Assembly: GCF_002435945.1 (NCBI RefSeq)
Contig: NZ_DIXC01000057.1
Coordinates: 1-64,000 of the forward strand
DNA length: 64,000 bases
Reading direction: 5' to 3'
Source of the DNA: Mesotoga sp. UBA6090
GTDB taxonomy: Bacteria > Thermotogota > Thermotogae > Petrotogales > Kosmotogaceae
Positions 34,804 to 43,358 of this stretch are shown piece after piece. Position 1 is the first letter of the stretch, and each line of letters opens with the position of its first letter. Position numbers and translations under genes: made by a program. Below the pieces are notes generated by a model. It had not been told where the DNA came from. It did no database searches and saw only the letters and a list, made by a program, of their open reading frames with translations.

Positions 34804-34826
34804 GCGGGAGGAGATTCTCCTCCCGC
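34804..34826 (+). promoter_or_regulatory. Intercistronic stem-loop after the peptide SBP gene
   Basis: A perfect 10-bp stem (GCGGGAGGAG / CTCCTCCCGC) with an ATT loop, followed by TTTACTTCT. It sits between the SBP stop and the first permease. Confidence 0.75.
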
Positions 34827-34848
34827 TTTACTTCTCTGGAGGAAGGTC

Positions 34849-35817
34849 ATGTGGTCTTTTATCGCAAGAAGATTGCTTATCATGATTCCAATGATGTTCT
34901 TCATATCTGTGATCTGCTTCGTGATTACCGAGCTTCAGCCGGGCGATTTCATAAGCCAGTACCTTGATAATCCGAGAATCTCACCGGCACAGATCGAACT
35001 GCTTAGAAAGAACCTCGGCCTAGACGAACCCGCACATGTCAGATACTGGAACTGGATAAAGGGAATCGTCACCCGCGGAGACTTTGGATACTCTTTCGCC
35101 TTCCAGAGACCTGTTGGAGAGTTGATATGGGAACGCATGGGTTGGACTGTATTTATTGCACTTGGGGCGATTGTATTCCAGTGGATTCTTGCAGTTCCTA
35201 TGGGCATCTATTCGGCGCTACATCCATATTCATTTGGGGATTACACCTTAACCGTTATTGGTTTCATAGGAGTCTCCATACCTGATTTTTTCATGGCTCT
35301 AATTTTGATGTATCTAATGCTGCAGATGGGGGCGACATCAATAGGGGGCCTCTTTTCGCCCCAGTTTGTCGGGGCGCCCTTCAGTCTGGCAAAACTTGTA
35401 GACCTTCTGAAACACATTTGGGTCCCTCTCATAGTCGTTGGGATGAGCGGTTTGGCTGGGCTTATGAGGGTAATGCGCGGAAACATGCTCGATGTGGTCT
35501 CTTCTCCTTTCGTTACTTCCCTTAGAGCCCACGGTCTCGATGAGAAAACCGTTAGAAAGCACGCAATCAAGAACGCCCTAAATCCTATGGTCAGCATAGC
35601 CGGAACGGAGCTACCGAACGTGTTCAGCGGAACTATCATCGCCGCTATCGTATTGAACCTTCCGACAATGGGACCCTTCTTCTACAATGCGCTTCTTAAT
35701 CACGATCAATACTTAGTTATGACATTTTTGATGTTCATAGCCATCATAACCCAGATCGGGAATCTTCTTGCAGACATTGCTCTAGCCGTTCTCGATCCAA
35801 GGATAAGGATGAGCTGA
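34849..35817 (+). CDS. Peptide ABC transporter permease (DppB type)
   Basis: A 322-residue permease with six predicted membrane segments. The first helix is at about 10-30, and the DppB-type cytoplasmic coupling loop R-A-H-G-L-D-E-K-T-V-R-K-H-A near 225-238 contacts the ATPases. Start ATG with GGAGGAAGG upstream. First of four transporter genes with 1-bp gaps or overlaps. Confidence 0.93.
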   Translation: MWSFIARRLLIMIPMMFFISVICFVITELQPGDFISQYLDNPRISPAQIELLRKNLGLDEPAHVRYWNWIKGIVTRGDFGYSFAFQRPVGELIWERMGWTVFIALGAIVFQWILAVPMGIYSALHPYSFGDYTLTVIGFIGVSIPDFFMALILMYLMLQMGATSIGGLFSPQFVGAPFSLAKLVDLLKHIWVPLIVVGMSGLAGLMRVMRGNMLDVVSSPFVTSLRAHGLDEKTVRKHAIKNALNPMVSIAGTELPNVFSGTIIAAIVLNLPTMGPFFYNALLNHDQYLVMTFLMFIAIITQIGNLLADIALAVLDPRIRMS

Positions 35818-35818
35818 C

Positions 35819-36910
35819 ATGCAGAGCACTAAAGAACGAATCGCAAGAAACTTTTTTAAGCATAGATTGGGAGTCATTGGGCTTATTGCTCTTTCGATCA
35901 TGTACTTACTGGTTATATTCGCCGATTTCATAGCTCCTTACAACTACATAACGGCGCATAGAAACTTCGTGTACGCTCCTCCTTCGAAAATCCGTTTCTT
36001 CGACGAAGAGGGAAAATGGCGGGGCCCCTTCGTGTACGGAATGACCAAGCTCAGAAATCCCGTTACCTATAGACTGGAATTCACTGAAGACAAGAGCAAC
36101 GTAGTACCGATAAAGCTCTTCGTAAGGGGTGAAGAATACACTTTCTGGGGGCTTTTTAAGACCGATCTTCATCTGTTTGGAGTCGAGGAGTCATCGGATG
36201 TGGCAATGATACTTCTCTTTGGAGGAGACAGGTTTGGAAGAGATCTCTTCTCTAGAGTCCTTGTAGGAGGCAAGGTGTCGATGACCGTGGGCCTTGTGGG
36301 CACCCTGATAAGCGTTTTTATTGGTGCTATCGTAGGGGCCCTTTCCGGTTACTATGGCGGAACTATCGACATCCTGATACAGCGTTTCATAGAGCTACTG
36401 AGATCTTTCCCGAGAATACCTCTATGGCTGGCTCTTGCTACAATACTGCCCCCGCAGTGGCCGAGCACGTGGGTTTACTTCGGAATCGTAATCGTTCTGT
36501 CGCTAATAGGCTGGATGGGGGTTGCTCGTGTTGTGAGGGGGATGGTCTTGAGCCTTAGAGAGAAAGAGTTTATTCTGGCTGCCAAAGTATCCGGTGTATC
36601 GAACATGAAGATAATAACTCGTCACCTCATCCCAAACACGATCAGCTATCTAATAGTCGTTTCGACTCTTTCAATACCGGGAATGATTTTGGGCGAGAGC
36701 GCAATCAGTTTTCTTGGCCTTGGCATAAAGGAACCTATGACCAGCTGGGGATTGTTGTTGAAACAGGCGCAGTCCCTATCTGAACTAGAGGCTCATCCCT
36801 GGCTGATGATTCCTGGAATCTTCATAATCGTCGCGGTCCTCTCCTTCAACTTCGTCGGAGATGCCTTAAGAGATGCCGTTGATCCTTACAGGGCGGTGGA
36901 AAAAGTATGA
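35819..36910 (+). CDS. Peptide ABC transporter permease (DppC type) with large loop
   Basis: A 363-residue permease. After the first membrane helix (about 18-38) there is an insertion of roughly 90 residues facing the periplasm (about 45-135, with F-F-D-E-E-G-K-W-R-G-P), so it is longer than the 300 residues usual for DppC; such insertions are common in thermotogal homologues. Five helices follow, with the coupling loop E-K-E-F-I-L-A-A-K-V-S-G. It shares a 4-bp ATGA overlap with the next gene. Confidence 0.93.
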   Translation: MQSTKERIARNFFKHRLGVIGLIALSIMYLLVIFADFIAPYNYITAHRNFVYAPPSKIRFFDEEGKWRGPFVYGMTKLRNPVTYRLEFTEDKSNVVPIKLFVRGEEYTFWGLFKTDLHLFGVEESSDVAMILLFGGDRFGRDLFSRVLVGGKVSMTVGLVGTLISVFIGAIVGALSGYYGGTIDILIQRFIELLRSFPRIPLWLALATILPPQWPSTWVYFGIVIVLSLIGWMGVARVVRGMVLSLREKEFILAAKVSGVSNMKIITRHLIPNTISYLIVVSTLSIPGMILGESAISFLGLGIKEPMTSWGLLLKQAQSLSELEAHPWLMIPGIFIIVAVLSFNFVGDALRDAVDPYRAVEKV

Positions 36911-37884
36911 GCACAATCCTAGAAGTCAAGAATCTAAAGACGTATTTCAGAACTCCGGATGGTCTGGTCAAGGCCGTAGACGACATCAGTTTCAACCTTG
37001 AAAAGGGAGAGATTCTAGCTCTGGTCGGAGAGTCAGGCTGTGGAAAGAGCGTGACCGTACAGACTATACTTGGTCTTATCAAGGTTCCTCCCGCAAAGGT
37101 TGAAGGAGAGATCTTCTACAAGGATAAGAATCTAGTTGGACTTCCAAACAGTGCATACAGAGACATCAGGGGCAGAGAAATCAGCATGATATTCCAGGAA
37201 CCGATGTCGACTTTCGATCCTCTCTTCACCATAGGATACCAACTGACAGAAGTGGCAAGAGCTCACATGCCATGGAACGAAGGCAGAACATATGAGGAGA
37301 TTATTTCGATTCTACGCAGAGTCAACATTCCTGAACCCGAGAAGAGATACAAGGAGTATCCCCACGAAATGAGCGGCGGCATGCTACAGAGAATAATGAT
37401 TGCGATGGCCCTAATAACAAATCCAGAGATAATCATCGCCGACGAACCAACCACCGCACTGGATGTCACAATACAGGCACAGGTTCTAAACATTATGCGA
37501 GAGCTCCAGGGCGAATTCGGCAGTTCGATAATCTTCATCACCCATGATCTCGGGGTAGTTGCCGAACTGGCCGACAGGGTTCACGTCATGTACGCCGGAA
37601 AGATCGTCGAGAAGGCAGGGGTGAATGAGCTTTATTCATCCCCCTCTCATCCTTACACAAAGGGCTTGCTGAACTCCAGAGTGATGAGATCCTTCAAGGG
37701 AAAGAAACTGCCTTACATCGAAGGATACGTTCCCAGGGCATATGAGTTTCCAGAGGGCTGTCGATTCAATCCGAGATGCCCTCACTCGATGGAGATCTGC
37801 CGAGAGAAAGATCCGCCCGAATTCTATGTTGGTGACGGCCACACTGCTGCCTGCTGGCTTTTCGAGGAGGGATCTGAAAAATGA
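36907..37884 (+). CDS. Peptide ABC transporter ATPase (DppD type)
   Basis: A 325-residue ATPase with Walker A G-E-S-G-C-G-K-S at 39-46, signature M-S-G-G-M-L-Q-R near 156-163, Walker B I-I-I-A-D-E-P near 176-182 and the switch His in I-T-H-D-L-G. The C-terminal oligopeptide-transporter extension has the Cys-rich F-N-P-R-C-P motif, which holds an iron-sulfur cluster in some homologues. It forms a heterodimer with the next gene product. Confidence 0.95.
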   Translation: MSTILEVKNLKTYFRTPDGLVKAVDDISFNLEKGEILALVGESGCGKSVTVQTILGLIKVPPAKVEGEIFYKDKNLVGLPNSAYRDIRGREISMIFQEPMSTFDPLFTIGYQLTEVARAHMPWNEGRTYEEIISILRRVNIPEPEKRYKEYPHEMSGGMLQRIMIAMALITNPEIIIADEPTTALDVTIQAQVLNIMRELQGEFGSSIIFITHDLGVVAELADRVHVMYAGKIVEKAGVNELYSSPSHPYTKGLLNSRVMRSFKGKKLPYIEGYVPRAYEFPEGCRFNPRCPHSMEICREKDPPEFYVGDGHTAACWLFEEGSEK

Positions 37885-38894
37885 AGATACTTTCTACCGA
37901 AGGACTTAAGAAGTTCTTTCCGATAAAGGCCGGCGTCTTCCTCCAGGTTGTCGGCCATGTAAGGGCAATGCAGTCGGTTACCCTTGAGATAAACAGGGGA
38001 GAGACAATCGGAGTAGTTGGGGAGTCCGGCTGCGGAAAGAGCACTCTGGGCAGGACGATAGTGAAGATCTACGAGCCGACCGGCGGGAAGATAGTCTACC
38101 ATGACGAAAACGGAGAAGAACACGACATAACAAAAGGATTTGGAAAGAACGTGCGCTCGAAGTTTCGACGAGATGTTCAGATGATCTTTCAGAATCCCTT
38201 CGATTCTCTTAACCCCAGAATGACGGTAAGGGATATTATAAGGGAACCGATCGAGGCACACAACCTCTTATCCAAGAATGAAGCAGAGGATTATGTGGGA
38301 GAGCTTCTGATGAAAGTGGGCCTCTATCCCGAATACGCCCAGCGTTACCCTCACGAGTTTTCCGGGGGACAGAGGCAGAGGATCGCGATAGCCCGTTCGA
38401 TCTCGGTTGGACCGAGGTTGATTATTTGCGATGAACCCACCTCTGCCCTCGACGTTTCCGTTCAGAGTCAGATAATAAACCTGTTGCAGGAGTTGAGGGA
38501 CGAAAGCGAGATGTCCTACATCTTTATCTCACACAACCTAGACGTCGTGCACCACATGAGCGACAGAATAATGGTGATGTATCTGGGGAACGTCGTGGAG
38601 ACTGCCGAAGCAACGGAGCTTTTCAATAACCCCGCTCACCCTTACACAAAGGCACTTATGGCTTCGATTCCAAATTGGGATCCCGAGAACCGGAAACTTC
38701 AGAACATCAGACTGGAAGGGGAACCCCCTAGCCCGATAAATCCACCGTCTGGATGCCCGTTTCACCCTAGATGCCCCTACAAAATGGACATCTGCAGTAA
38801 AGAAATGCCCGGCAACTTCGAGGTGGCTGAGGGCCATACAGTCGCCTGCTGGCTGCATAAAACCGAGGTCAAAGGACAGGGGGGAGAGGTTTGA
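37881..38894 (+). CDS. Peptide ABC transporter ATPase (DppF type)
   Basis: A 337-residue ATPase with Walker A G-E-S-G-C-G-K-S near 47-54, signature F-S-G-G-Q-R-Q-R near 159-166, Walker B L-I-I-C-D-E-P near 179-185, and the C-terminal F-H-P-R-C-P extension. GAGGAGG precedes its ATG, which overlaps the dppD-type stop. It is the last gene of the AmiE-like/anmK/peptide-transport unit; repeat copy B follows at once. Confidence 0.95.
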   Translation: MKILSTEGLKKFFPIKAGVFLQVVGHVRAMQSVTLEINRGETIGVVGESGCGKSTLGRTIVKIYEPTGGKIVYHDENGEEHDITKGFGKNVRSKFRRDVQMIFQNPFDSLNPRMTVRDIIREPIEAHNLLSKNEAEDYVGELLMKVGLYPEYAQRYPHEFSGGQRQRIAIARSISVGPRLIICDEPTSALDVSVQSQIINLLQELRDESEMSYIFISHNLDVVHHMSDRIMVMYLGNVVETAEATELFNNPAHPYTKALMASIPNWDPENRKLQNIRLEGEPPSPINPPSGCPFHPRCPYKMDICSKEMPGNFEVAEGHTVACWLHKTEVKGQGGEV

Positions 38895-38907
38895 AGAGCA
38901 GAAAATT

Positions 38908-39568
38908 AGTTGCAAGATGCAAGTTCCAAGTTCTGAGTTGTAAGAAGAACAAGAGACCGAGAAGAAGGCGAATCTGATCAGAACGAACTTATTTTGTCAT
39001 CCTCGTGCTCCTGTTCAGGATCTGGGTTTTCGAGAAACAGTGGTTCGGGGTAGCGGGTTCGTTGTAGGAAGAGCAAGAGAAACTGGTTCGCCGTTGAACG
39101 GTTCTCCGTTCGCCGATAAGAGCCGCTTGCCGCTCGCTAAGAGACGCTGAACGCAGGGCAAAACAGTTCCAAGTGCCATGTTGCAAGTTGCAAGACTGTG
39201 AGGAACCGTCCTTGGTTGCCCGTCCAAGAAAAAGAATTTGTTCTTCGTTCCAGAGCGAGGATCTGTTCTTCGTTCTTGGTCAAGGCATTTATTCAGGGAG
39301 TAGAGAGAAGGGAAAAACAAAGAGGACAGGTAAGGATCTGGGATCTTGAAAAGCTCTTTGATCCCCTCTCGAGAGTGGTGGCGACGGCTCATTCGTCGAC
39401 GGGGTGTGTGTGTACGTCAAGAACGGACCTCATGTTCAGAACGAGGTATCTGACGTTTCTTTACTCTAGGGCTTGCAACTTGGAACAGGCAACTTGCAAC
39501 TGTTCTTCGAAGGACGGGTTCATGATCTGGGACAAAGGACCAAGGACGGCTCTGGATCCAGCATGACG
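38908..39568. repeat. Mosaic intergenic repeat, copy B
   Basis: About 660 bp, matching copy A over long blocks: GAACAAGAGACCGAGAAGAA, GTTCGGGGTAGCGGGTTCGT, GTCGACGGGGTGTG, and the right end GCTTGCAACTTGGAACAGGC. Compared with copy A it has about 110 bp extra near 39110-39230, including AGCCGCTTGCCGCTCG, which is also in copy C. It lies between two convergent operons. There is no conserved reading frame. Confidence 0.8.
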
Positions 39569-39618
39569 AAATGTGTAGGTCCTCAGAAGGATCTTTGTTT
39601 TCTGACCTCTTTCCTCAC

Positions 39619-39641
39619 ACCTCTGACATCTGAGGTTTTTT
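39619..39641 (+). terminator. Possible terminator of the peptide-transport operon
   Basis: ACCTC, 8-nt loop, GAGGT, then TTTTTT. The stem is short, but the T-run and the position beyond repeat B fit the end of the plus-strand operon. Confidence 0.4.
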
Positions 39642-39649
39642 GTGATCTC

Positions 39650-39678
39650 AAAGAAAAAGGCCCGCCGTTCGGCAGGCC
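39650..39678 (-). terminator. Intrinsic terminator of the ribose-type operon
   Basis: On the minus strand GGCCTGCC, loop GAAC, GGCGGGCC (one T-G pair; 39659-39678) and then TTTTTCTTT. It is 13 bp beyond the stop of the last gene. Confidence 0.85.
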
Positions 39679-39691
39679 TTTGCATTAATTC

Positions 39692-40720
39692 TCAATCTAG
39701 CATTACGGCTTTGATTACTTTGTCTTTCTCATTCTCTGCCTTGACCATCATCTCGCCGATATCTTCCAGTTTGAAGGTATCGGTAATCAGAGGTTTCACA
39801 TTTACTGCTCCGCTCTTTATCATTTCTACGCATCTTGGGAAGTAAAGAGCCGGAACTGCATGTGAGGCTCTAAGCTGAAGCTTGTTGAAGTGGAACTTGT
39901 TGGCATCGAACTTTATGAACCGTCCCTCACCGTAATCAATTCCGATGAAGCCGACGACTCCTCCAAAATTCATGACGTCGAGAACTTCGGGAATTACATA
40001 CGGCGGTGCGGTGACGAGAGCTTTATTCACGCCGCCCTTGGGGAATTTGTAGGAGCCGATCGGGGTCTTGTCGACCAGTATGACATCCTCCACTCCGAAG
40101 CTCTTTGCGACATCTATTCTTATCTTAGATCTTGAATGGTTGGCGACAAAGACTCTTCTTGCTCCCATGGCCTTGACTATCTGAACGGCCATGAGACCGA
40201 TCGGGCCTAGACCAACGACGAGCACGTCGTCGTTCAGCTTGGGGTCGACCGTGTATGTGAGGTCAAGCGCAACTCCCATTGGCTCGACGAGAGAGGCTTC
40301 TTCGTATGGGACTCCTTCGAATGGCACCGCATTCTGTTTATCGATTATTACCTTCTCGGCAAAGCCCATCGTGAGATTCTCTTTCTCGGCCCTTATGAAG
40401 ACGTTGGGTGCTCTGTCATGGCAGAGATCCACTCGCCCGTTTCTGCAGTCCTCACAAGTCCCGCAAAAGGAGCCGCTTTCTACCAGCACGCTCTGTCCGA
40501 CCTTGACATTTTCAACATTTGAACCGACCTCTTCCGCAATGCCGACTATCTCGTGGCCGAAAGTCTGCCAATCCTTGGCTTCAGTTCTTGCTGTGTGAAG
40601 ATCTGTTCCGCAGATTCCCGAGGCCTTTATCTTCAGCAGTACATCATTCGGTTTCAGAGGGGGAAGATCTACGTCCCGGACCTCGAATTTGAACGGCGAT
40701 TTTACAAACGCGGCTTTCAC
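39692..40720 (-). CDS. Zinc-dependent medium-chain alcohol/polyol dehydrogenase
   Basis: A 342-residue MDR enzyme. Catalytic zinc ligands Cys37 (G-I-C-G-T-D) and His56-Glu57 (G-H-E); structural zinc site Cys86, Cys89, Cys92, Cys100 (F-C-G-T-C-E-D-C); Rossmann motif V-V-G-L-G-P-I-G-L near 172-180. It resembles sorbitol/threonine dehydrogenase-type members, so a sugar alcohol or keto-sugar substrate is likely. The start is GTG at 40720 with GGGGGTG before it; the frame runs 27 codons further upstream into the aldo-keto reductase gene. It is the last gene of the ribose-type operon. Confidence 0.85.
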   Translation of the reverse strand: MKAAFVKSPFKFEVRDVDLPPLKPNDVLLKIKASGICGTDLHTARTEAKDWQTFGHEIVGIAEEVGSNVENVKVGQSVLVESGSFCGTCEDCRNGRVDLCHDRAPNVFIRAEKENLTMGFAEKVIIDKQNAVPFEGVPYEEASLVEPMGVALDLTYTVDPKLNDDVLVVGLGPIGLMAVQIVKAMGARRVFVANHSRSKIRIDVAKSFGVEDVILVDKTPIGSYKFPKGGVNKALVTAPPYVIPEVLDVMNFGGVVGFIGIDYGEGRFIKFDANKFHFNKLQLRASHAVPALYFPRCVEMIKSGAVNVKPLITDTFKLEDIGEMMVKAENEKDKVIKAVMLD

Positions 40721-40731
40721 ATAGACACCCC

Positions 40732-41718
40732 CTACAGCTCTAGATTTGAACCGGAGACTATCTCTTCTATCCTTTCGTATAGTCCGTCGTCCATATCCCA
40801 TTCGACGGCGCCGAGATTCTGCTCTATCTGTTCGACCTTCTGAGCGCCCGCAATAACCGATGTCACTGCTTCATTTCTGATAAGCCAGTTGATGGCTATG
40901 TGACTCAGAGGCTTCCCTATCTCATGCGCCAGCCTGTTCAGTTCCACGACGACCTCGTAGTATTTCTTGAACTCAGGTGAATTTAGCTTCGGATTTGCTG
41001 CCCGCACGTCGTGTTCGCTGAACTTCTTCTTGTCGCTTATCGCTCCAGCCAGGAGTCCCTGGAAGAGCGGGCTATATGGCAGAAAGGCCATTCCATTCTC
41101 CAGAACGAAGGGAAGGACTTCCTCTTCAACCCTGTAATCGAGCGGAATATTATGGTAGCTCTTTGGGTTCCTTTCGAGCATGTTGTAGAGACCCTGCATG
41201 CTGCTGACCTCTCCCACTTTCATAGCTCTCTTAGCCTCAGCGATGGAGAAATTAGAAAGACCTATGTATCTTATCTTTCCTTCCTTCTTCAGCTGAACCA
41301 TGGTCTCCATTGTCTCTTCGATCTCGACTTCGGGATCTGGCCAGTGAAGCTGATAAAGATCCACGTGATCAGTTCCAAGTCTTCTGAGACTATCCTCTAT
41401 CTCTTTGCGGATGCTCTCCGGCTTCAGGCAGTTTCTCGTTCTTCCCTGATCATCCCAGAGAAGGCCACACTTTGTTGCGACAAAGATCTTATCCCTCGAG
41501 CCTTTCATTGCCTTTCCAAGTACCTCCTCAGCGTGTCCCAAACCGTACACGGGCGCCACATCGAAAACGTTTATGCCACCGCTAATTGCCCTCTGGATTG
41601 TTTTGATCGAATCTTCGTCGGTCGTTCCATCCCAGAAAGAGGGGCCGGATACTCCCCAGCAACCGTAACCGAGTGCCGATAGCTTCTCTTCTATCTTTTT
41701 CACTTTTTTGTACTTCAA
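40732..41718 (-). CDS. Aldo/keto reductase
   Basis: A 328-residue NAD(P)H-dependent (beta/alpha)8 reductase. Catalytic tetrad: Asp53 and Tyr58 (F-D-V-A-P-V-Y-G), Lys83 (V-A-T-K-C-G) and the His of Q-L-H-W-P-D. The cofactor phosphate block V-I-A-G-A-Q-K-V-E-Q near 292-301 is present. The start is TTG with GGGAGG upstream. Next to the MDR dehydrogenase, it may interconvert an aldose or ketose with a polyol in the operon's pathway. Confidence 0.88.
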   Translation of the reverse strand: MKYKKVKKIEEKLSALGYGCWGVSGPSFWDGTTDEDSIKTIQRAISGGINVFDVAPVYGLGHAEEVLGKAMKGSRDKIFVATKCGLLWDDQGRTRNCLKPESIRKEIEDSLRRLGTDHVDLYQLHWPDPEVEIEETMETMVQLKKEGKIRYIGLSNFSIAEAKRAMKVGEVSSMQGLYNMLERNPKSYHNIPLDYRVEEEVLPFVLENGMAFLPYSPLFQGLLAGAISDKKKFSEHDVRAANPKLNSPEFKKYYEVVVELNRLAHEIGKPLSHIAINWLIRNEAVTSVIAGAQKVEQIEQNLGAVEWDMDDGLYERIEEIVSGSNLEL

Positions 41719-41732
41719 TTGTCTCGCCTCCC

Positions 41733-42293
41733 TTATTCGAGATTTGCGTGGTTCTTGAACATCATTTCCGAATCTATGCTCAATTTCCCCATTAAGTTCA
41801 TCACAATGATATCCGTTAGAATCAACAGTGATTGTTCGAATAGATTCCCCATCGGTTGAACCGAAGAGACGCCCGTCCTGTCTGGCACTTTCGGCGTCTT
41901 CGTGGGGATCGTAATAACCACATCGCTGAATCCCGCCACTGTAGATTCCTTGCTGGCAGTTATAGAAGCTATTCCGGCTCCAAGTTTTCGGGCCTTCTCG
42001 CTGTTAAGAACCACAGAAGGAGTCTCCCCCGAAGCGGATCCAACGATTAAGAGGTCTCCCTCTCCCAAAGAGGGGCTGGTTACTTCTCCAACAACATGGA
42101 CCTTCAATCCCAGATGCATAAGCCTCATCGCGAAGGCCTTGATCGCCAGGCCAGACCTGCCCATCGCAAAGAGAAAAACTCTTCTTGCCTTTAGAATTCT
42201 CTCGGAGAGCTCTTCGATCGATTCATCCGTAACTCCGGACAGGACGGATCTAATCTCGTCAATAACAACATCAAGCGTACTTTCGAATTTCAT
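41733..42293 (-). CDS. hxlB: SIS-domain 6-phospho-3-hexuloisomerase (PHI)
   Basis: A 186-residue single-SIS-domain protein with the phosphosugar-binding block M-G-R-S-G-L-A near 44-50 and the serine-rich G-S-A-S-G-E-T-P-S near 85-93; R-T-G-V-S-S-V-Q-P-M-G and E-Q-S-L near the end are typical of PHI. It isomerises hexulose-6-phosphate and fructose-6-phosphate. The ATG at 42293 overlaps the preceding gene by ATGA, which is the standard hxlA-hxlB coupling; the long upstream frame lies antisense-free within hxlA and is not used. Confidence 0.85.
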   Translation of the reverse strand: MKFESTLDVVIDEIRSVLSGVTDESIEELSERILKARRVFLFAMGRSGLAIKAFAMRLMHLGLKVHVVGEVTSPSLGEGDLLIVGSASGETPSVVLNSEKARKLGAGIASITASKESTVAGFSDVVITIPTKTPKVPDRTGVSSVQPMGNLFEQSLLILTDIIVMNLMGKLSIDSEMMFKNHANLE

Positions 42294-42946
42294 GAGCCCT
42301 TCTCCAGTCGCTTCTTTATCTCCGATGCCACTCTTGCAGGATCGGCTGCTTCCCATATCGATCTTCCGGCAATCACTACGTCGGGCTTCAAGGGGAAGAC
42401 ATGGGAGAGATTGTCGGGAGATATTCCGCCAGCAACGGCGATCTTTGCCTCTGGAAGGACCCTCCGGATAATTTCGATCTTTTTCGCGTATTCGAGAAGG
42501 TGCATGCTCTCTCCCACACCGCTCAGATCGGCAGAGGTGTGGATGCATACGTAATCCGGTGATAGCGGAGAGACCTTTTCGGCAAAGGATTGGAGATCAG
42601 AAATCTCTATAGTGTCCAACATTAGCTCTCCGCCAAACTGGTCGGCAGCTTTTCTGACTTCCGAAATCGTTTTGAAAGAAGCGAATCCAAGAACCGTCAC
42701 GATATCAGCCCCGTTTTCAAAAGCCATCGTCGCTTCGAGATAACCTCCATCTACAATCTTCATATCTGCGAGAATCTCATGATTGGGAAGGATCTCGCTT
42801 ATCTCTCTTACCAGAGCCGCACCGTGAGCAAGAACGGCAGGCGTACCGACTTCGAGAATGTCTATATAATCCGCGACTTCTTTGGCGGTCTTTAGAAAGC
42901 TGGCCTTTATGTGAGTGTCGTTTGCAAGTTGTAAACGGATCATCAA
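42290..42946 (-). CDS. hxlA: Hexulose-6-phosphate synthase / KGPDC-family enzyme
   Basis: A 218-residue member of the OMP-decarboxylase superfamily with D-x-K-x-x-D at Asp61, Lys63, Asp66 (A-D-M-K-I-V-D), L-E-V-G-T-P near 31-36, and the phosphate site A-G-G-I-S then V-I-A-G-R-S-I. Either it condenses ribulose-5-phosphate with formaldehyde (or runs in reverse) or it decarboxylates a 3-keto-hexonate 6-phosphate. Coupling to a PHI gene favours the synthase; the C-terminal I-A-G-R-S-I-W-E-A-A-D-P is also common in KGPDC. It overlaps rbsD by 4 bp. Confidence 0.8.
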   Translation of the reverse strand: MMIRLQLANDTHIKASFLKTAKEVADYIDILEVGTPAVLAHGAALVREISEILPNHEILADMKIVDGGYLEATMAFENGADIVTVLGFASFKTISEVRKAADQFGGELMLDTIEISDLQSFAEKVSPLSPDYVCIHTSADLSGVGESMHLLEYAKKIEIIRRVLPEAKIAVAGGISPDNLSHVFPLKPDVVIAGRSIWEAADPARVASEIKKRLEKGS

Positions 42947-43344
42947 TAGGTTACCCCGCCAACGAGAATGATACTGGAGTATGGAATCTGCTCGCCGGTT
43001 CTGATTACTCCTTTAGACTGAGTGTTGGTGAGTTCCTTGAACCTGACATGGGGAACGAATTCCACTTCTATGCCTTCGAGCAGGTGCTTCAAAGTATCTT
43101 CTAGGCATTTTGGACTAACGGTCTTCATCTCTTCAGAGAAGATTACCTTTTCAACTTCAAGCTCTTCCAGCACGGGATCTAGAACATCGAAGACCCCTGG
43201 CTTTCCGCCTACAATACTGACATCTATCCTGTATCTGTCTGAGGCAATAGGAAGTCCGGAGTCAGATATTACCAGTAAGTCTGTGTGGCCCATCGAACCT
43301 ATAAGATTGCATATCTCTTTATTCAGAATTCCGCTTTTCTTCAT
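42943..43344 (-). CDS. rbsD: D-ribose pyranase RbsD
   Basis: A 133-residue mutarotase converting ribopyranose to the furanose form that ribokinase uses. The N-terminal M-K-K-S-G-I-L-N-K-E is diagnostic and His20 in G-H-T-D is the catalytic residue. ATG at 43344 follows GGGAG; the frame extends 24 codons further. Two family blocks, D-x-G-L-P-I and the C-terminal P-Y-S-S-I-I-L-V-G-G-V, are intact. Confidence 0.95.
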   Translation of the reverse strand: MKKSGILNKEICNLIGSMGHTDLLVISDSGLPIASDRYRIDVSIVGGKPGVFDVLDPVLEELEVEKVIFSEEMKTVSPKCLEDTLKHLLEGIEVEFVPHVRFKELTNTQSKGVIRTGEQIPYSSIILVGGVTY

Positions 43345-43358
43345 AATTATCGCTCCCT

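Noticed and set aside
30229..39568. Repeats considered as CRISPR or as an insertion sequence
   Set aside because: No regular short repeat-spacer periodicity, no cas genes, and no transposase frame; copies are long, mosaic and few.
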